From an uncultured Myxococcales bacterium (lineage in GTDB: Bacteria > Myxococcota_A > UBA9042): a stretch of 64,000 nucleotides of DNA. How positions within the stretch are numbered: the stretch's first letter is position 1; each line of letters starts with the position of its first letter. The notes under the pieces were generated by a model. That model made no database searches, was not told the DNA's origin, and saw only the letters and a program-made list of their open reading frames with translations. Shown here one piece after another: positions 17,936 through 26,967 of the stretch. The stretch lies in assembly GCA_903840165.1 (NCBI GenBank), contig CAIMEY010000029.1:151883-215882 (forward strand), given 5' to 3'. The translations under genes were made by a program, and so were the position numbers.

Positions 17936-19198
17936 CTAGGCGTGCGCCGTGTGAACCATCTTCCAGTAGCGAAAGAAGGTTCCGCGCGGCAGACCACTCT
18001 GCTGCAAGGCGTCACGGGTGCGAACCGCCTGATCGCGCAGGGTACTCACCAGTTGCAACCGTGCTTGGGCGCAGAGCGGGACCGCCTCGCGCGACGGATG
18101 CTGCGATTGCGTGGGACGCACCCAGGCCTGCAGCGCTTGCGCCACGTCCTGCGTCGACGGAGCCACGTCCGGCGCCATCGCCCAGAGACGGCGGGCAAAG
18201 TTGCGGAGTTCTCGAACATTTCCCCGCCAGTCATGTTGAGCAAGAACCAGGGCCGCCTCCGCCAAGACGGGTTGTTGCAACAAATCCTCCAGCAAAAACG
18301 CCAAGTCATCAGGCCGTTGGCGAAGGGCGGGCAGCGCGACAACGGTGACAGCCAAGCGATGCAGCAGGTCCAGGCGAAATCGTCCAGCAGCCGCATCGGC
18401 CGACAAGTCGCGGTGGGTAGCCGCAACAATGCGCACGTCGACCTTGCGCGTTGAACCGCCAAGTACCTGAATTTCCCCCGTTTCTAGCACACGCAGCAGT
18501 GCGGCTTGGGCGGCGGGTGGCAGTTCGCCGACTTCATCGAGAAACAGCGTCCCACCATGGGCTTGTTCAAAGGCACCTTTGCGATTCTCCGTGCTGCCGG
18601 TGTAGGCCCCGCGCACAGCACCGAACAGCTCTGCGTGCAGGGTATCGCCCGTCAACATCGCACAATTTAAGGCGATCCATGGCCGCTGCGCCCTGGACGA
18701 CTGGGCATGAAGGACCCGCGCCGCCAGTTCCTTGCCACAGCCAGACTCGGCGTGCAGCAGCACCGACCACGGCGTTTGCGCAGCCAAGGCCAGTTCCGCG
18801 AACGCCTGCCACATCACCGGCTCACAGGAGTGCAACTCCCCTTGCTGCAAGTACAATCGCCCATGCCGCACCTCTGCCGGCAGCAGCACCAGCGGGTGCC
18901 TCCCCACGCGCAACACCTGCCCAGCCTGCACGGGCTGCGGACGTGGCGGACCTCCCAGCGCCGCCCCAAGGACCGTCCAAGTCACCGCCCGTCCATCATG
19001 ACGTAACAGTGCGTGTCGACGCTCAATTTGCCCGCCTTGCAGACGCAGATCGCAGTCCGGCCCGCTGCCGATGGTCAGGACCGAATCCAGAGGCATGGCG
19101 CGCCAACCCCTTGGATCTGAATATAAAACGGCCCAGATGCGCTGATTAGGGAGCAAATCTATGGACATCGACGTGTCGTTGCTCAGGGTCATCATCAT
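17936..19198 (-). CDS. FHA-domain sigma-54-dependent transcriptional activator
   Basis: Enhancer-binding protein of 420 residues. An N-terminal FHA domain (about 20-105; TIGSGPDCDLRLQG, IERRHALLRHDG) would read phospho-threonine signals. The AAA+ domain follows: Walker A AESGCGKEL, the sigma-54 loop as GAYTGS instead of GAFTGA, Walker B GGTLFLDEVGEL and sensor region HDWRGNVREL. A Fis-type helix-turn-helix ends the protein (DALQQSGLPRGTFFRYWKM). The start has three ATGs in a row after CAAGGAGACCA. It lies 64 bases after a small gene of unknown function on the same strand. Such FHA activators are abundant in Myxococcota. The target genes are unknown. Confidence 0.9.
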   Translation of the reverse strand: MMMTLSNDTSMSIDLLPNQRIWAVLYSDPRGWRAMPLDSVLTIGSGPDCDLRLQGGQIERRHALLRHDGRAVTWTVLGAALGGPPRPQPVQAGQVLRVGRHPLVLLPAEVRHGRLYLQQGELHSCEPVMWQAFAELALAAQTPWSVLLHAESGCGKELAARVLHAQSSRAQRPWIALNCAMLTGDTLHAELFGAVRGAYTGSTENRKGAFEQAHGGTLFLDEVGELPPAAQAALLRVLETGEIQVLGGSTRKVDVRIVAATHRDLSADAAAGRFRLDLLHRLAVTVVALPALRQRPDDLAFLLEDLLQQPVLAEAALVLAQHDWRGNVRELRNFARRLWAMAPDVAPSTQDVAQALQAWVRPTQSQHPSREAVPLCAQARLQLVSTLRDQAVRTRDALQQSGLPRGTFFRYWKMVHTAHA

Positions 19199-19262
19199 TG
19201 GTCTCCTTGGTCACAATCGGTCGCGATTTCAAGCGTTAGGCATTGGGAACCACGGCAGCCGC

Positions 19263-19688
19263 CTACGCCACAGTCTGCAGGTCCGCCATGGCGTCGTGCC
19301 AGGCCATCAGTTCGCGCAGCAGGCCGCGACGGCCCTCGGCAGCACCAGGAACTCCGGGCAATCGCTCAAGAAGGTCTAACGAAGCTGGCCCATGACCGGC
19401 ACTGGCAGCGGCAATCGCCACCTGAAACAGCCACAGGCAAAGCGCGCTCTTGCGTTTCCGGGCCACGGCGTGCCACTGCACCGGGTGGGCCTGCGCGAGG
19501 CTGTTGAGCTGGTCGAGAATCGGCAATTCCACATGCAGTTTCAGAACATGATGACGCCGGTGCAGGTCGACAGCGTGGTCGACCGTGTCGTGGATTTGCT
19601 CGTACACTTCTTGAATTTGCAAGCTATTTCTCGAATGAAGTTTGGCGTTGGCGGTGGGGTATTGTACGGTCGACTGACGGCTGGACAT
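19263..19688 (-). CDS. Small hypothetical protein ahead of FHA activator
   Basis: No family recognised. The 141-residue protein is mostly helical (SLQIQEVYEQIHDTVDHAVDL-like heptads, His-rich RRHHVLKLH, then Ala/Leu-rich helices). The evidence that it is real: an ATG with GTGGAGAAGCC seven bases before it, codon use like the neighbours, and a 64-base gap to the FHA/sigma-54 gene on the same strand. The opposite-strand reading frame through here is only an unsupported extension of the O-antigen ligase gene. A role with the FHA protein is possible, since FHA regulators are often paired with small partners. Confidence 0.55.
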   Translation of the reverse strand: MSSRQSTVQYPTANAKLHSRNSLQIQEVYEQIHDTVDHAVDLHRRHHVLKLHVELPILDQLNSLAQAHPVQWHAVARKRKSALCLWLFQVAIAAASAGHGPASLDLLERLPGVPGAAEGRRGLLRELMAWHDAMADLQTVA

Positions 19689-19859
19689 TGGCTTCTCCAC
19701 GATGCGGACCACAGCGGCCCTAATTGCTGTGTTCGCTCGAAATCCGGATTTGGGTCGCGCGCGGCAAAAAACAGACAAACAGCGGGGAGCGCAGACCCCA
19801 TGTGCGCTAGACCTGGGCTTGCGCTAGAATCCCGCTTTCGCTTTGCGGGGAACCTGTCC

Positions 19860-22625
19860 ATGGCCAAGAAAAATCGCAATCAATCTGAAAACTTGACGTC
19901 GACTGACGGGGGCAATTCGGTTGCTCGTCTGCAGTCGCCCAAGCTCGCCCCACCGCGGCCGTCGTATCAGGCCGCAGCGGGGGAAGACGGCCTGGACTTC
20001 GTCGACGACATCCTGGCCATTGGCCTAGGCCTGCTGTGCATCCTGATTCCGCGGATCGTGACGCCAAATATCCGCGATTTGTTTCAGCTTCCTAAGCAGC
20101 TGTGGATGGCCGAAGGCGCGCTACTGCTGACCGGGCTTGCCGGCATCTTGGCCGTCTCGGGTCGCCCAATTCACTGGCCCAAGACCCCGATTGTTTGGCC
20201 TTTTCTGGCGCTGATTGCCTCCATTCTGCTGTCGCTGACAGTGGCCCCGGAGTACACCGGTGGCGTGCTTTCGATCTTCGCCAAGTACGACGTCCATCGC
20301 TGGCTCGCGGCCATGGTGCTCTTTGCCGTTACGCTGATGGCGGTCTCCAAGCCCCGGAGATTATGGCCTATTCTTATTGGAAACCTGATCGGCGGCCTGT
20401 GGGTGTCCCTCATCGGCATTGGCGAGCACCACGACTTGCTGTGGCTACAACCCACCGAACATTGGGCAATTATTTCCAAGCCGGGCTCGACCTTTGGCAA
20501 TCGCAACATGGCTGCCGAGCAGATTGTTGCTGTTATGCCAGCTACTTACGCGATCTTGGCCCTGGCCGTTCGCTGGTGGATGCAGAACAAAGCCGCCCGC
20601 GCGCTTGCCATTGCGGTGCCTGCTGGCCTAACCCTTATGATCTTGTCCTATTACCTCAAGCTCACGGTGACGCGATCGGCGATGATCGGCGCGGTGCTTG
20701 GTCTGGTTGTGGCTGGAACTTCCTGGATTTTCGGCCGACTCCTCGCTGAGCAACGCCGCGGTCGTGCCGCCCGTGAAGCCGCCGAGCAGACGCATCAGCC
20801 ACTGACCAAGGGACGTTCAAGGCTTGTGCCCCTGGTGGTGGCGCTGGGCATCGGCACGGCCGCAGTCACTGGAACTTCTTGGTTTTTGGTGAAGTCTGGA
20901 TTCAACACGCCCATCGATGAAGGCGATCAGAAGCGCGCCAAGAGCATGGGCGATCTGGTGAAATCCTCTTTTGATACGCATAGTTCAGCAGCACAATGGC
21001 GCTTTGGCATGTGGTCAACCACGTGGGAAGCGATCAAGGATCACCCTGCGGGCATGGGCGCCGGCAATTGGCGTGTCATTTATCCGCAATACGTGACGCA
21101 GCGCGAAAAGAACGAGATGTTCACCATCGCCAAACAACCGATCCGTGGCCACCAGGACTTCCTGATGATCTGGTCGGAGTATGGAACGCAGGGCTTCTTG
21201 GCCCTGATGGCCCTAATTGGCTTGGCGATTTACCTTGTGGTGCGCATTGCGGCCCACCACGATGACGGTCGCCATGCCCGCGCGGGCGATGCCAAAGGCG
21301 ACAATGCGGCGCTTTTAGCTTACGGCGCAGCGAGTTCGCTGGCAGGTATCTTCGCCATCTGCGGTGACGCGCTGTTCTCCTTTCCCCTGCAGCTGCCGGC
21401 GCCGACCTTCGTTTTTGCTTTGCATCTCGGGACCATCGGTGCCGCTGAGTGGTGGCTGGTCCGCCGCGATCCGGATCACCCAAGCGCGACGATTCCCGAT
21501 TTTGCGCGGTGGGGCCTGCTCCTGCTGGCCATAGCCGGTCTGGTCTATCTGAAAGGTTTCAATAATTACGAAGGGCTACATGAGCGTTGGCTGATCGCCG
21601 AGCACGGCTTTACCGATGGTCGTAGCTTGCAGAAACGCGGTCGCCCGTCCGAAGGCCTTTCGGCGATTCAGACCGCGATCAAGTACAACCCGGACGATTT
21701 TCAGAATCATTTCATTGAGGCGCTCAACTACAACTCGATGAACCGCAGCGAAGAGGCGATCAAGTCCATCGAAGCGTCCCTGCGCCTGTATCCAAACTTG
21801 CTCAATGCATGGGTCAACCTCGCGATGTTCAACCGCAAACAGGGCCACGAGGACAAGATGCTGGCGGCGATTCAGGCCGCCCTCAAGCTCAAGCCCGACG
21901 AACTGGTGACCCTGAACACGTGGATGCAGTGGCTTGAAGAAAAAGGCCGCTATCAAGAGGAGTTAGAGCAGTGCCGCGCGCAGATCGGTGCCTTCCGCGC
22001 AGCCGATGGCAAAGGCGCGATGCCTAAGGGCCGCATGGGTTACGCGGAGTACCGCAAGACCGACTGGCCGGAAGATGATCCAGCACTTTTAACGACTTAT
22101 AAGGCAACTCTCAAACACGCCGCGACCGCTGCCCGCAAGCTGTCGCAGTGGGAAGAGGCAGCCGTTTACTACCAACTGCTTGACAATGAAGGCGTTCCCG
22201 ACATGCCGGGTGCCAATGAAAAGTCAAAGCGCAGCCAGTGGATCGCCATGGCCTCTGATGTGGCTGAAATGTATGGAAAAGCGGGTAAATGGGATTTGGC
22301 CCTACCGTACTTCAAGCGGGCCGCAGAACAGGCCGAGTCCAGCCGACCGGACCTCAAGCGCGTGTACGCCCTGGCTGCCGCGCGACAAGGTCAGTACGAC
22401 ATCGCCGCACACGAACTGGGCGTGGCCCTGGCGCTGGATGCCAACGAGAAGGACGACATCACAAAAGGTCTTGAATTGATTGCTGAAGAGCAGCCCGCCG
22501 CCAAGGCCAAGATCCAAGCCCTCTTGGCCCCCTATCGCTCTGCGCCCGCCGCAGTGGCACCCACGGGCGGCGATCCGAAGCCAGAAGCGCCGGCGGATTC
22601 AGACTCAAAGATACATAAGGATTAG
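19860..22625 (+). CDS. O-antigen ligase-like membrane protein with TPR domain
   Basis: Wzy_C/WaaL-like polysaccharide ligase or polymerase fused to tetratricopeptide repeats, 921 residues. After a soluble lead of about 45 residues come ten or more membrane helices. The O-ligase core shows STFGNRNMAAEQ, the periplasmic loop with WRFGMWSTTWEAIKDHPA and GAGNWRVIYPQYV, and RGHQDFLMIWSEYG. From about residue 580 the chain is soluble with TPR units (GLSAIQTAIKYNPDDFQNHF, LLNAWVNLAMFNRKQGHEDK). The start is the ATG after GCGGGGAACCTGTCC; the frame runs far upstream, but that part has no family features and overlaps a minus-strand gene. It likely acts in surface glycan assembly in the inner membrane. 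It is followed at four bases by rluA. Confidence 0.85.
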   Translation: MAKKNRNQSENLTSTDGGNSVARLQSPKLAPPRPSYQAAAGEDGLDFVDDILAIGLGLLCILIPRIVTPNIRDLFQLPKQLWMAEGALLLTGLAGILAVSGRPIHWPKTPIVWPFLALIASILLSLTVAPEYTGGVLSIFAKYDVHRWLAAMVLFAVTLMAVSKPRRLWPILIGNLIGGLWVSLIGIGEHHDLLWLQPTEHWAIISKPGSTFGNRNMAAEQIVAVMPATYAILALAVRWWMQNKAARALAIAVPAGLTLMILSYYLKLTVTRSAMIGAVLGLVVAGTSWIFGRLLAEQRRGRAAREAAEQTHQPLTKGRSRLVPLVVALGIGTAAVTGTSWFLVKSGFNTPIDEGDQKRAKSMGDLVKSSFDTHSSAAQWRFGMWSTTWEAIKDHPAGMGAGNWRVIYPQYVTQREKNEMFTIAKQPIRGHQDFLMIWSEYGTQGFLALMALIGLAIYLVVRIAAHHDDGRHARAGDAKGDNAALLAYGAASSLAGIFAICGDALFSFPLQLPAPTFVFALHLGTIGAAEWWLVRRDPDHPSATIPDFARWGLLLLAIAGLVYLKGFNNYEGLHERWLIAEHGFTDGRSLQKRGRPSEGLSAIQTAIKYNPDDFQNHFIEALNYNSMNRSEEAIKSIEASLRLYPNLLNAWVNLAMFNRKQGHEDKMLAAIQAALKLKPDELVTLNTWMQWLEEKGRYQEELEQCRAQIGAFRAADGKGAMPKGRMGYAEYRKTDWPEDDPALLTTYKATLKHAATAARKLSQWEEAAVYYQLLDNEGVPDMPGANEKSKRSQWIAMASDVAEMYGKAGKWDLALPYFKRAAEQAESSRPDLKRVYALAAARQGQYDIAAHELGVALALDANEKDDITKGLELIAEEQPAAKAKIQALLAPYRSAPAAVAPTGGDPKPEAPADSDSKIHKD

Positions 22626-22629
22626 TCTT

Positions 22630-23667
22630 TTGCCATCTATCCCCGTTGAGCCTGCGTTGCAGTTGCCCGTCCTGCCCGAACACGGCGGTACCCGGCTAGA
22701 TACCTTCTTAGCCCAACAAATTACTGGCTTTTCGCGGGCGCGAGCGGTCGATCACATCGCCTTGGGCCTGGTCCGGCTCTATACGCTGCAAGGCGAGTTG
22801 GCACCGGGCAAGGTCAAGCCCTCGTATTTGCTGAATAAGACCATCGAAGTGCACATCGAGATCCAGGCGAGACCGACCCTGTCGGCCGATCCAGAGACGA
22901 TGGCCCTGCATATCCTCTTTGAAGACGATGACTTGCTTGTCGTGAACAAGCCCGCGGGTCTGGTGGTGCATCCGGCGCTGGGCCATGAGACCGGCACGCT
23001 GGTCAATGCGCTGCTGCACCATGCGCCGCAAGTCCAGGGATTGGGTGACGAATATCGACCAGGGCTGGTCCACCGCATCGACAAGGACACCTCCGGCTTG
23101 CTGGTCGTGTCCAAGAACGAAGTGGCGATGCAGCGGCTCGCGGCCCTGTTTGCACGCCATGACTTGGAGCGACGATATGCCGCGATTTCTCTGGGCAATT
23201 TCCCGCAAGACCACATGACCATTCGCTCCTTGCATGGCCGCCATCCCAATGACCGCAAGAAGTTTTCGGGACGGGTCAGCACCGGCAAGGAGGCTGTGAC
23301 GCACGTGCAGGTTCAGGCGCGAACCCCTTTGACTTCTTTGGTGATTTGCACGCTTGAGACCGGCCGTAGCCACCAGATCCGCGTGCATTTGGCCGAGCGC
23401 GGTCATCCCATTGCCGGTGATGCCTTGTATGGCGGGCAGAGGCCTCACGCCAAGACGGCAAGAACAGCCAAGGATGTCGGGCTGTTACAGGGGATTACCC
23501 GCCAGGCTCTGCACGCCTATGCCTTGGGCTTTGTCCACCCGCGAACGGGTGAAATGCTGCGCTTTTGCGTCGATTGGCCTGAAGATCTCAAGGAAATCGT
23601 GACGCAGCTGTACGGGGATGCCGCCGCCTTGCCGGGTCTGGATCAGCCGGTCTATCGCGGACCTTGA
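22630..23667 (+). CDS. RluA/RluD-family pseudouridine synthase
   Basis: Makes pseudouridine in rRNA or tRNA. Residues 20-75 form an S4-like RNA-binding domain (GTRLDTFLAQQI). The catalytic domain has the HRIDKDTSGLLVV motif with the catalytic aspartate, VVNKPAGLVVHP and the C-terminal GRSHQIRVHLAERGHPIAGD. The start is probably TTG at 22630, eight bases after AAGGA, which overlaps the end of the upstream gene; this gives 345 residues with S4 domain intact. No other good start precedes the S4 domain. Target uridine cannot be told; RluD (23S) is closest in layout. Confidence 0.9.
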   Translation: MPSIPVEPALQLPVLPEHGGTRLDTFLAQQITGFSRARAVDHIALGLVRLYTLQGELAPGKVKPSYLLNKTIEVHIEIQARPTLSADPETMALHILFEDDDLLVVNKPAGLVVHPALGHETGTLVNALLHHAPQVQGLGDEYRPGLVHRIDKDTSGLLVVSKNEVAMQRLAALFARHDLERRYAAISLGNFPQDHMTIRSLHGRHPNDRKKFSGRVSTGKEAVTHVQVQARTPLTSLVICTLETGRSHQIRVHLAERGHPIAGDALYGGQRPHAKTARTAKDVGLLQGITRQALHAYALGFVHPRTGEMLRFCVDWPEDLKEIVTQLYGDAAALPGLDQPVYRGP

Positions 23668-23682
23668 TCGCCGGACGCGGGT

Positions 23683-24735
23683 TCAGCCACCGCCGAGGCG
23701 GTCGTAGAAGAACTGAACTTCGTATTTCTTGAACAATTGCACGGCATAGTGCTGGGCCTCGCGCTCGCGCACGGGTCCGACGATGTGGTCGGCGATATCG
23801 CGACGAACCTCTGGATCCTTATCCGTTTTGTGCATTGCCGGCTCCACGCGCAGCAGACGGGCTATGTGCCAGCCAAAAGGCGAACGGATGGGCTGGCTGA
23901 TGTCGCCGGGCTGCATCTCCACGACTGGCAAAGCGAATTCCTTGACCATCAAGTCGTAGCCCTTCTGCGCTTCGTACGTCTTGGCCTTGTCGTACCAGAA
24001 TTCGACGTCGGCGACGGCTGCGAGCGGAAACTTGTCGCCCAAAGCAGCCACTTTTGCCTTGAGTTCTTCAGGTGTTGCTGGGGAGTCATCGCGCAGCGCT
24101 TGCCACAGCGCCCGGGCCTGCACTTCGGTGCGATCGATGCAGGCACGGACCTCTTCGCGCTTTTCGCACTGCCGGTGATCCCCTTTGCAACAGAGCAGTT
24201 GCACATCCGTCACGAAGTAGGCGGCGTTGTGATCATAGTGCAGGCGAATCCGTTGGTCCTTGTACGCCTGGGCGATGTCGGTCGCGCTGATCGTATCGGC
24301 CGAAATAGCCTTTTCCTGCGTATTTTCAAGAAGTTTTGCGACAGATGCTCGCCGTTGCAGTTGGGTCAACTCAGCCGACCAGCCACCTGTGGCAGCGGCT
24401 GCAGCAGCCAAAACTTCTTCATCAATGAGGGCTTGCAGAATATCCCGCGGCGGCGTTGCCGGAGGATAGGCCGAGCGAACGGCGTCAAACCGCGCACGGG
24501 TAATGGCAACACCTTGAACACATGCAAGAATCCCTGGATCCGGCTTTGCTGCGGGGCCACAAGCCTGGGTCGCCCAGGGATGACCGCTGATGGGCCCCTG
24601 AGGCAGGGCCGGAGCGCCTTGAAATATCTTGATTTCCGTGAGTTTTTTGGATGGAGCTACCGCGCTACGGCAGCCTACTAGCAGCAGGACAAAGCCGAGC
24701 CATGCAGACGCCGCACGGACCATGGAGCGATTCAC
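23683..24735 (-). CDS. Parvulin-type peptidyl-prolyl isomerase lipoprotein
   Basis: Predicted lipoprotein (lipobox LLVGC near residue 22) of 350 residues with a SurA/PrsA-like layout: N-terminal helical chaperone part with VARTRFDAVR-type helix, then a rotamase domain with ALGDKFPLAAVADVEFWYDK, MQPGDISQPIRSPFGWHIARL, the family signature. A Cys-rich insertion (LLCCKGDHRQCEKREEVRAC) interrupts the isomerase region and is not usual. The start is GTG with GAGGAGG eight bases upstream and overlaps the stop of the small membrane gene before it. It probably helps fold periplasmic or outer-membrane proteins. Confidence 0.85.
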   Translation of the reverse strand: MNRSMVRAASAWLGFVLLLVGCRSAVAPSKKLTEIKIFQGAPALPQGPISGHPWATQACGPAAKPDPGILACVQGVAITRARFDAVRSAYPPATPPRDILQALIDEEVLAAAAAATGGWSAELTQLQRRASVAKLLENTQEKAISADTISATDIAQAYKDQRIRLHYDHNAAYFVTDVQLLCCKGDHRQCEKREEVRACIDRTEVQARALWQALRDDSPATPEELKAKVAALGDKFPLAAVADVEFWYDKAKTYEAQKGYDLMVKEFALPVVEMQPGDISQPIRSPFGWHIARLLRVEPAMHKTDKDPEVRRDIADHIVGPVREREAQHYAVQLFKKYEVQFFYDRLGGG

Positions 24736-24995
24736 CTTGGTTCCTCCTCTTGCGAATTGCGTTGAACTTGCGGGCTATTGGCGTTGCGCACTGGCGCTGA
24801 GATTGCGGCGCGCTGCAAGAGCAGGCGACCACTGGCGACGAGCTCCAAGCCCGTGCGGGCCAGCGCCCAGGTCAGTCCGAGCAACAACCCACACGCTAGG
24901 TAATCGCGAGAACCGGCGGCATCAAGCGCATAGCTCATCGGCCATGTCGCCAGCAGCGCAAGGACAACACCGATGATGTGCAAGGCAATTGCCAA
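24732..24995 (-). CDS. Small two-helix membrane protein
   Basis: Unrecognised 87-residue protein with two hydrophobic helices (ALHIIGVVLALLATWPMSYAL and YLACGLLLGLTWALARTGLEL) and a polar C-terminus. The start is probably TTG preceded by GGGGAAGGCTTAGG. It lies 57 bases after a larger membrane protein gene and overlaps the GTG of the isomerase lipoprotein by GTGA, so the three genes form an operon. Function unknown. Confidence 0.6.
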   Translation of the reverse strand: MAIALHIIGVVLALLATWPMSYALDAAGSRDYLACGLLLGLTWALARTGLELVASGRLLLQRAAISAPVRNANSPQVQRNSQEEEPR

Positions 24996-25052
24996 CCTAA
25001 GCCTTCCCCGCTGCCCCGGCCACAGCAGCCCTACCGAGCGCAGTTTGGCGCG

Positions 25053-25763
25053 TTACGGCGGCCGACGCCAGAGCCACAGCAGCCCAGCAAGGAGCAGCAG
25101 CCACGTGCAGCGCCGGATGAGCCAGGGCAGCCAGCGTTCCCCAGGCGTGCCCTGCAGGCTCGGCGGACGGCCTTGCAAGGGCACTAGGCGCAGGGCCAGC
25201 CAGACGGCCGCCACGCTCGCGACGCGCAGGGAACGGGCTGACTCCATCGCCTCGACGCCGACTTGAGGCACTAGCCAGGCCTGACCCAGCCACAAAAGAC
25301 CAAGGGGGATGGCCAGTTGATCGATGGGATCGCGAATTCGGCGCCGCAGCGGCTGCCAGGACCACGTGCGCTTGCGACCCGTCCACAGATGCGCTTGGGC
25401 CACAAAGCCAAGGCTGATCAGCGCGACCAGCAACCCCTGCAGGGGGCCCGTGGTGCGCGGTCCCTGGAGCACGGGACAGGCCACCAAGATTGGAAGAAGA
25501 CTGAGCAATCCGCCGTACAGCACCACAACCGCGTCGCCCGTCAGCGCCGCTGCAGCCATGGCCAGGGGCGGCAAGAGCGCCAGCAACAGGCAGACGGTGC
25601 GGCCCAAGCCTTCGGCCGGAAACAGAAATGCAAAGGGCACCGCCACAACGGCCAGCCATAGCCCCAGGCCCCAGGCCACGGCAGGCACCAAGGGCCGGGC
25701 CCTGGTCAGGCGGTCGCGCAGGTGCTTTACGGTTTGGCGCAGTCCAGGCAGCATCGCCGCCAT
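25053..25763 (-). CDS. Multi-pass membrane protein (unknown function)
   Basis: No family recognised. The 236-residue protein has about seven hydrophobic segments, with Arg-rich cytoplasmic loops between them (GRKRTWSWQPLRRRIRDPI, WLPWLIRRC). It is first in an operon with a two-helix membrane protein and a parvulin lipoprotein, which suggests an envelope role. Its first ATG overlaps, on the opposite strand, the ATG of the divergent barrel gene (CATG). A start four codons in is possible. No ribosome-binding site is seen in front of either. Confidence 0.6.
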   Translation of the reverse strand: MAAMLPGLRQTVKHLRDRLTRARPLVPAVAWGLGLWLAVVAVPFAFLFPAEGLGRTVCLLLALLPPLAMAAAALTGDAVVVLYGGLLSLLPILVACPVLQGPRTTGPLQGLLVALISLGFVAQAHLWTGRKRTWSWQPLRRRIRDPIDQLAIPLGLLWLGQAWLVPQVGVEAMESARSLRVASVAAVWLALRLVPLQGRPPSLQGTPGERWLPWLIRRCTWLLLLAGLLWLWRRPP

Positions 25764-26403
25764 GATAGCGATTGTGCCGCCCCAGCAAAGAGCCAGCCAG
25801 CCAAGTCGGACGGTCGGCCACCGCGGCCGAAGGGCGATTGCCCAAGCTGTGGTCGTGCTGAGCGCGTGGATGGCCTGCGCCGAGCCCAGTTATGCCCGCG
25901 ACATGACAGGGAAAGCCGGCATTGGCGTCGTACAGACGACCGACGGCACGCCTTACCTAACGGTGCGCTACTGGATGAGCGGAGCAGTCCTGGAGTTGCT
26001 GGCCAGCTACGGCTCGCACTCGGGCGTGCAGTCCTTAACCAACGCCGCGAGTTCAAGCGAGATTCGCGCCGCATTGGGCCTGCTGGTCAAGATTGGCGAT
26101 CAGCCACGGGCCAGCCTGAGCGTTGGTCTGAGGCCCTGGCTGGTTTATCACGCCGAGTCTCAACCGCAAGCGGCTGTATCTACAGGTGAAGTAACGCGCT
26201 ATGGCCTTGAACTACCCCTGCAGGGCGAACTGTTTTTGACCGACAATCTCGGCCTTAGCGGCAGCATCGGCCTGACGGCGGAAATCCACACGGTGACCAC
26301 CTACGCCAACGCCGCCAGCACCAGTTCAGTCAGCAACCAAGTCCTGGACTTACGCCTCGGCGGCGGTTTTGCGGGCGGCATGGGCATCACGTACTACTTT
26401 TAG
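25762..26403 (+). CDS. Putative outer-membrane beta-barrel protein
   Basis: Exported protein of about 213 residues: signal region (AIAQAVVVLSAWMACAEPSYA) then alternating strands such as PYLTVRYWMSGAVLELLASYG, VGLRPWLVYHAES and a terminal strand GGMGITYYF ending in Phe, the usual barrel assembly signal. The frame is open far upstream but that part is antisense to a membrane protein gene. The ATG at 25762 is the last one before the signal core; a GTG at 25774 is an alternative. Function unknown. Confidence 0.62.
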   Translation: MIAIVPPQQRASQPSRTVGHRGRRAIAQAVVVLSAWMACAEPSYARDMTGKAGIGVVQTTDGTPYLTVRYWMSGAVLELLASYGSHSGVQSLTNAASSSEIRAALGLLVKIGDQPRASLSVGLRPWLVYHAESQPQAAVSTGEVTRYGLELPLQGELFLTDNLGLSGSIGLTAEIHTVTTYANAASTSSVSNQVLDLRLGGGFAGGMGITYYF

Positions 26404-26447
26404 CCAGCGGGCAACCGAAGACTCAACCTAGCAAAAAGAACGATCTT

Positions 26448-26912
26448 ATGGACATCGCCCTCATCGAACCAGAAATTCCCGGCAACACCGGCAGCATCGG
26501 GCGCGTCTGCGTCGGCACTGGCACTCGTCTGCACTTGGTCGGCCAACTCGGCTTTTCTTTGGATGAAAAGTACGTTCGGCGCGCTGGACTCGACTACTGG
26601 CGCCACGTTCAGTTGCAGTTGCACCCTGATTTTTCAAGCTTTCTGCAGGCAATGGCCGGACGGACGCTGCATTTCTACTCGGCGCATGGCCCGACGCGCT
26701 ATGATCGCGTGCGCTACGGGGCCGACGATGTCCTGGTCTTTGGGGGCGAAAGTCGTGGCTTTCCCCAAGAAATCCGCGATCAATTCGCCGGGCAGATGTG
26801 CTACTTACCGACCACCGGCGCCATTCGCAGCCTCAATCTGGCCAACGCCGTCACTGCGGTGCTGTATGAAGCCGCACGGCAGAACGATTTCCCTTTCTTG
26901 CTAAGTCCTTGA
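26448..26912 (+). CDS. trmL: tRNA (cytidine(34)-2'-O)-methyltransferase TrmL
   Basis: SpoU/TrmH-type knotted methyltransferase of 154 residues that methylates the ribose of wobble position 34 in tRNA-Leu species using S-adenosylmethionine. Motifs: IALIEPEIPGNTGSIGR at the N-terminus, VFGGESRGFP in the middle and the knot motif IRSLNLANAVTAVLYE at the C-terminus. Length fits TrmL, which has only the catalytic domain. It stands alone between a barrel gene and a lipoprotein gene on the same strand. Confidence 0.94.
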   Translation: MDIALIEPEIPGNTGSIGRVCVGTGTRLHLVGQLGFSLDEKYVRRAGLDYWRHVQLQLHPDFSSFLQAMAGRTLHFYSAHGPTRYDRVRYGADDVLVFGGESRGFPQEIRDQFAGQMCYLPTTGAIRSLNLANAVTAVLYEAARQNDFPFLLSP

Positions 26913-26967
26913 CAGACATAATGACAGGACGGGGCCTGCCGAACGTCCGCGGCAATCGGAGACGAAC

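Noticed and set aside
19392..19859. N-terminal extension of the O-antigen ligase frame
   Set aside because: No membrane or family features; overlaps a minus-strand small gene with a good ribosome-binding site; the ATG at 19860 follows GCGGGGAACC.
23737..24681. 314-codon plus-strand frame
   Set aside because: Antisense to the parvulin lipoprotein, which has lipobox, rotamase motif and a strong ribosome-binding site.
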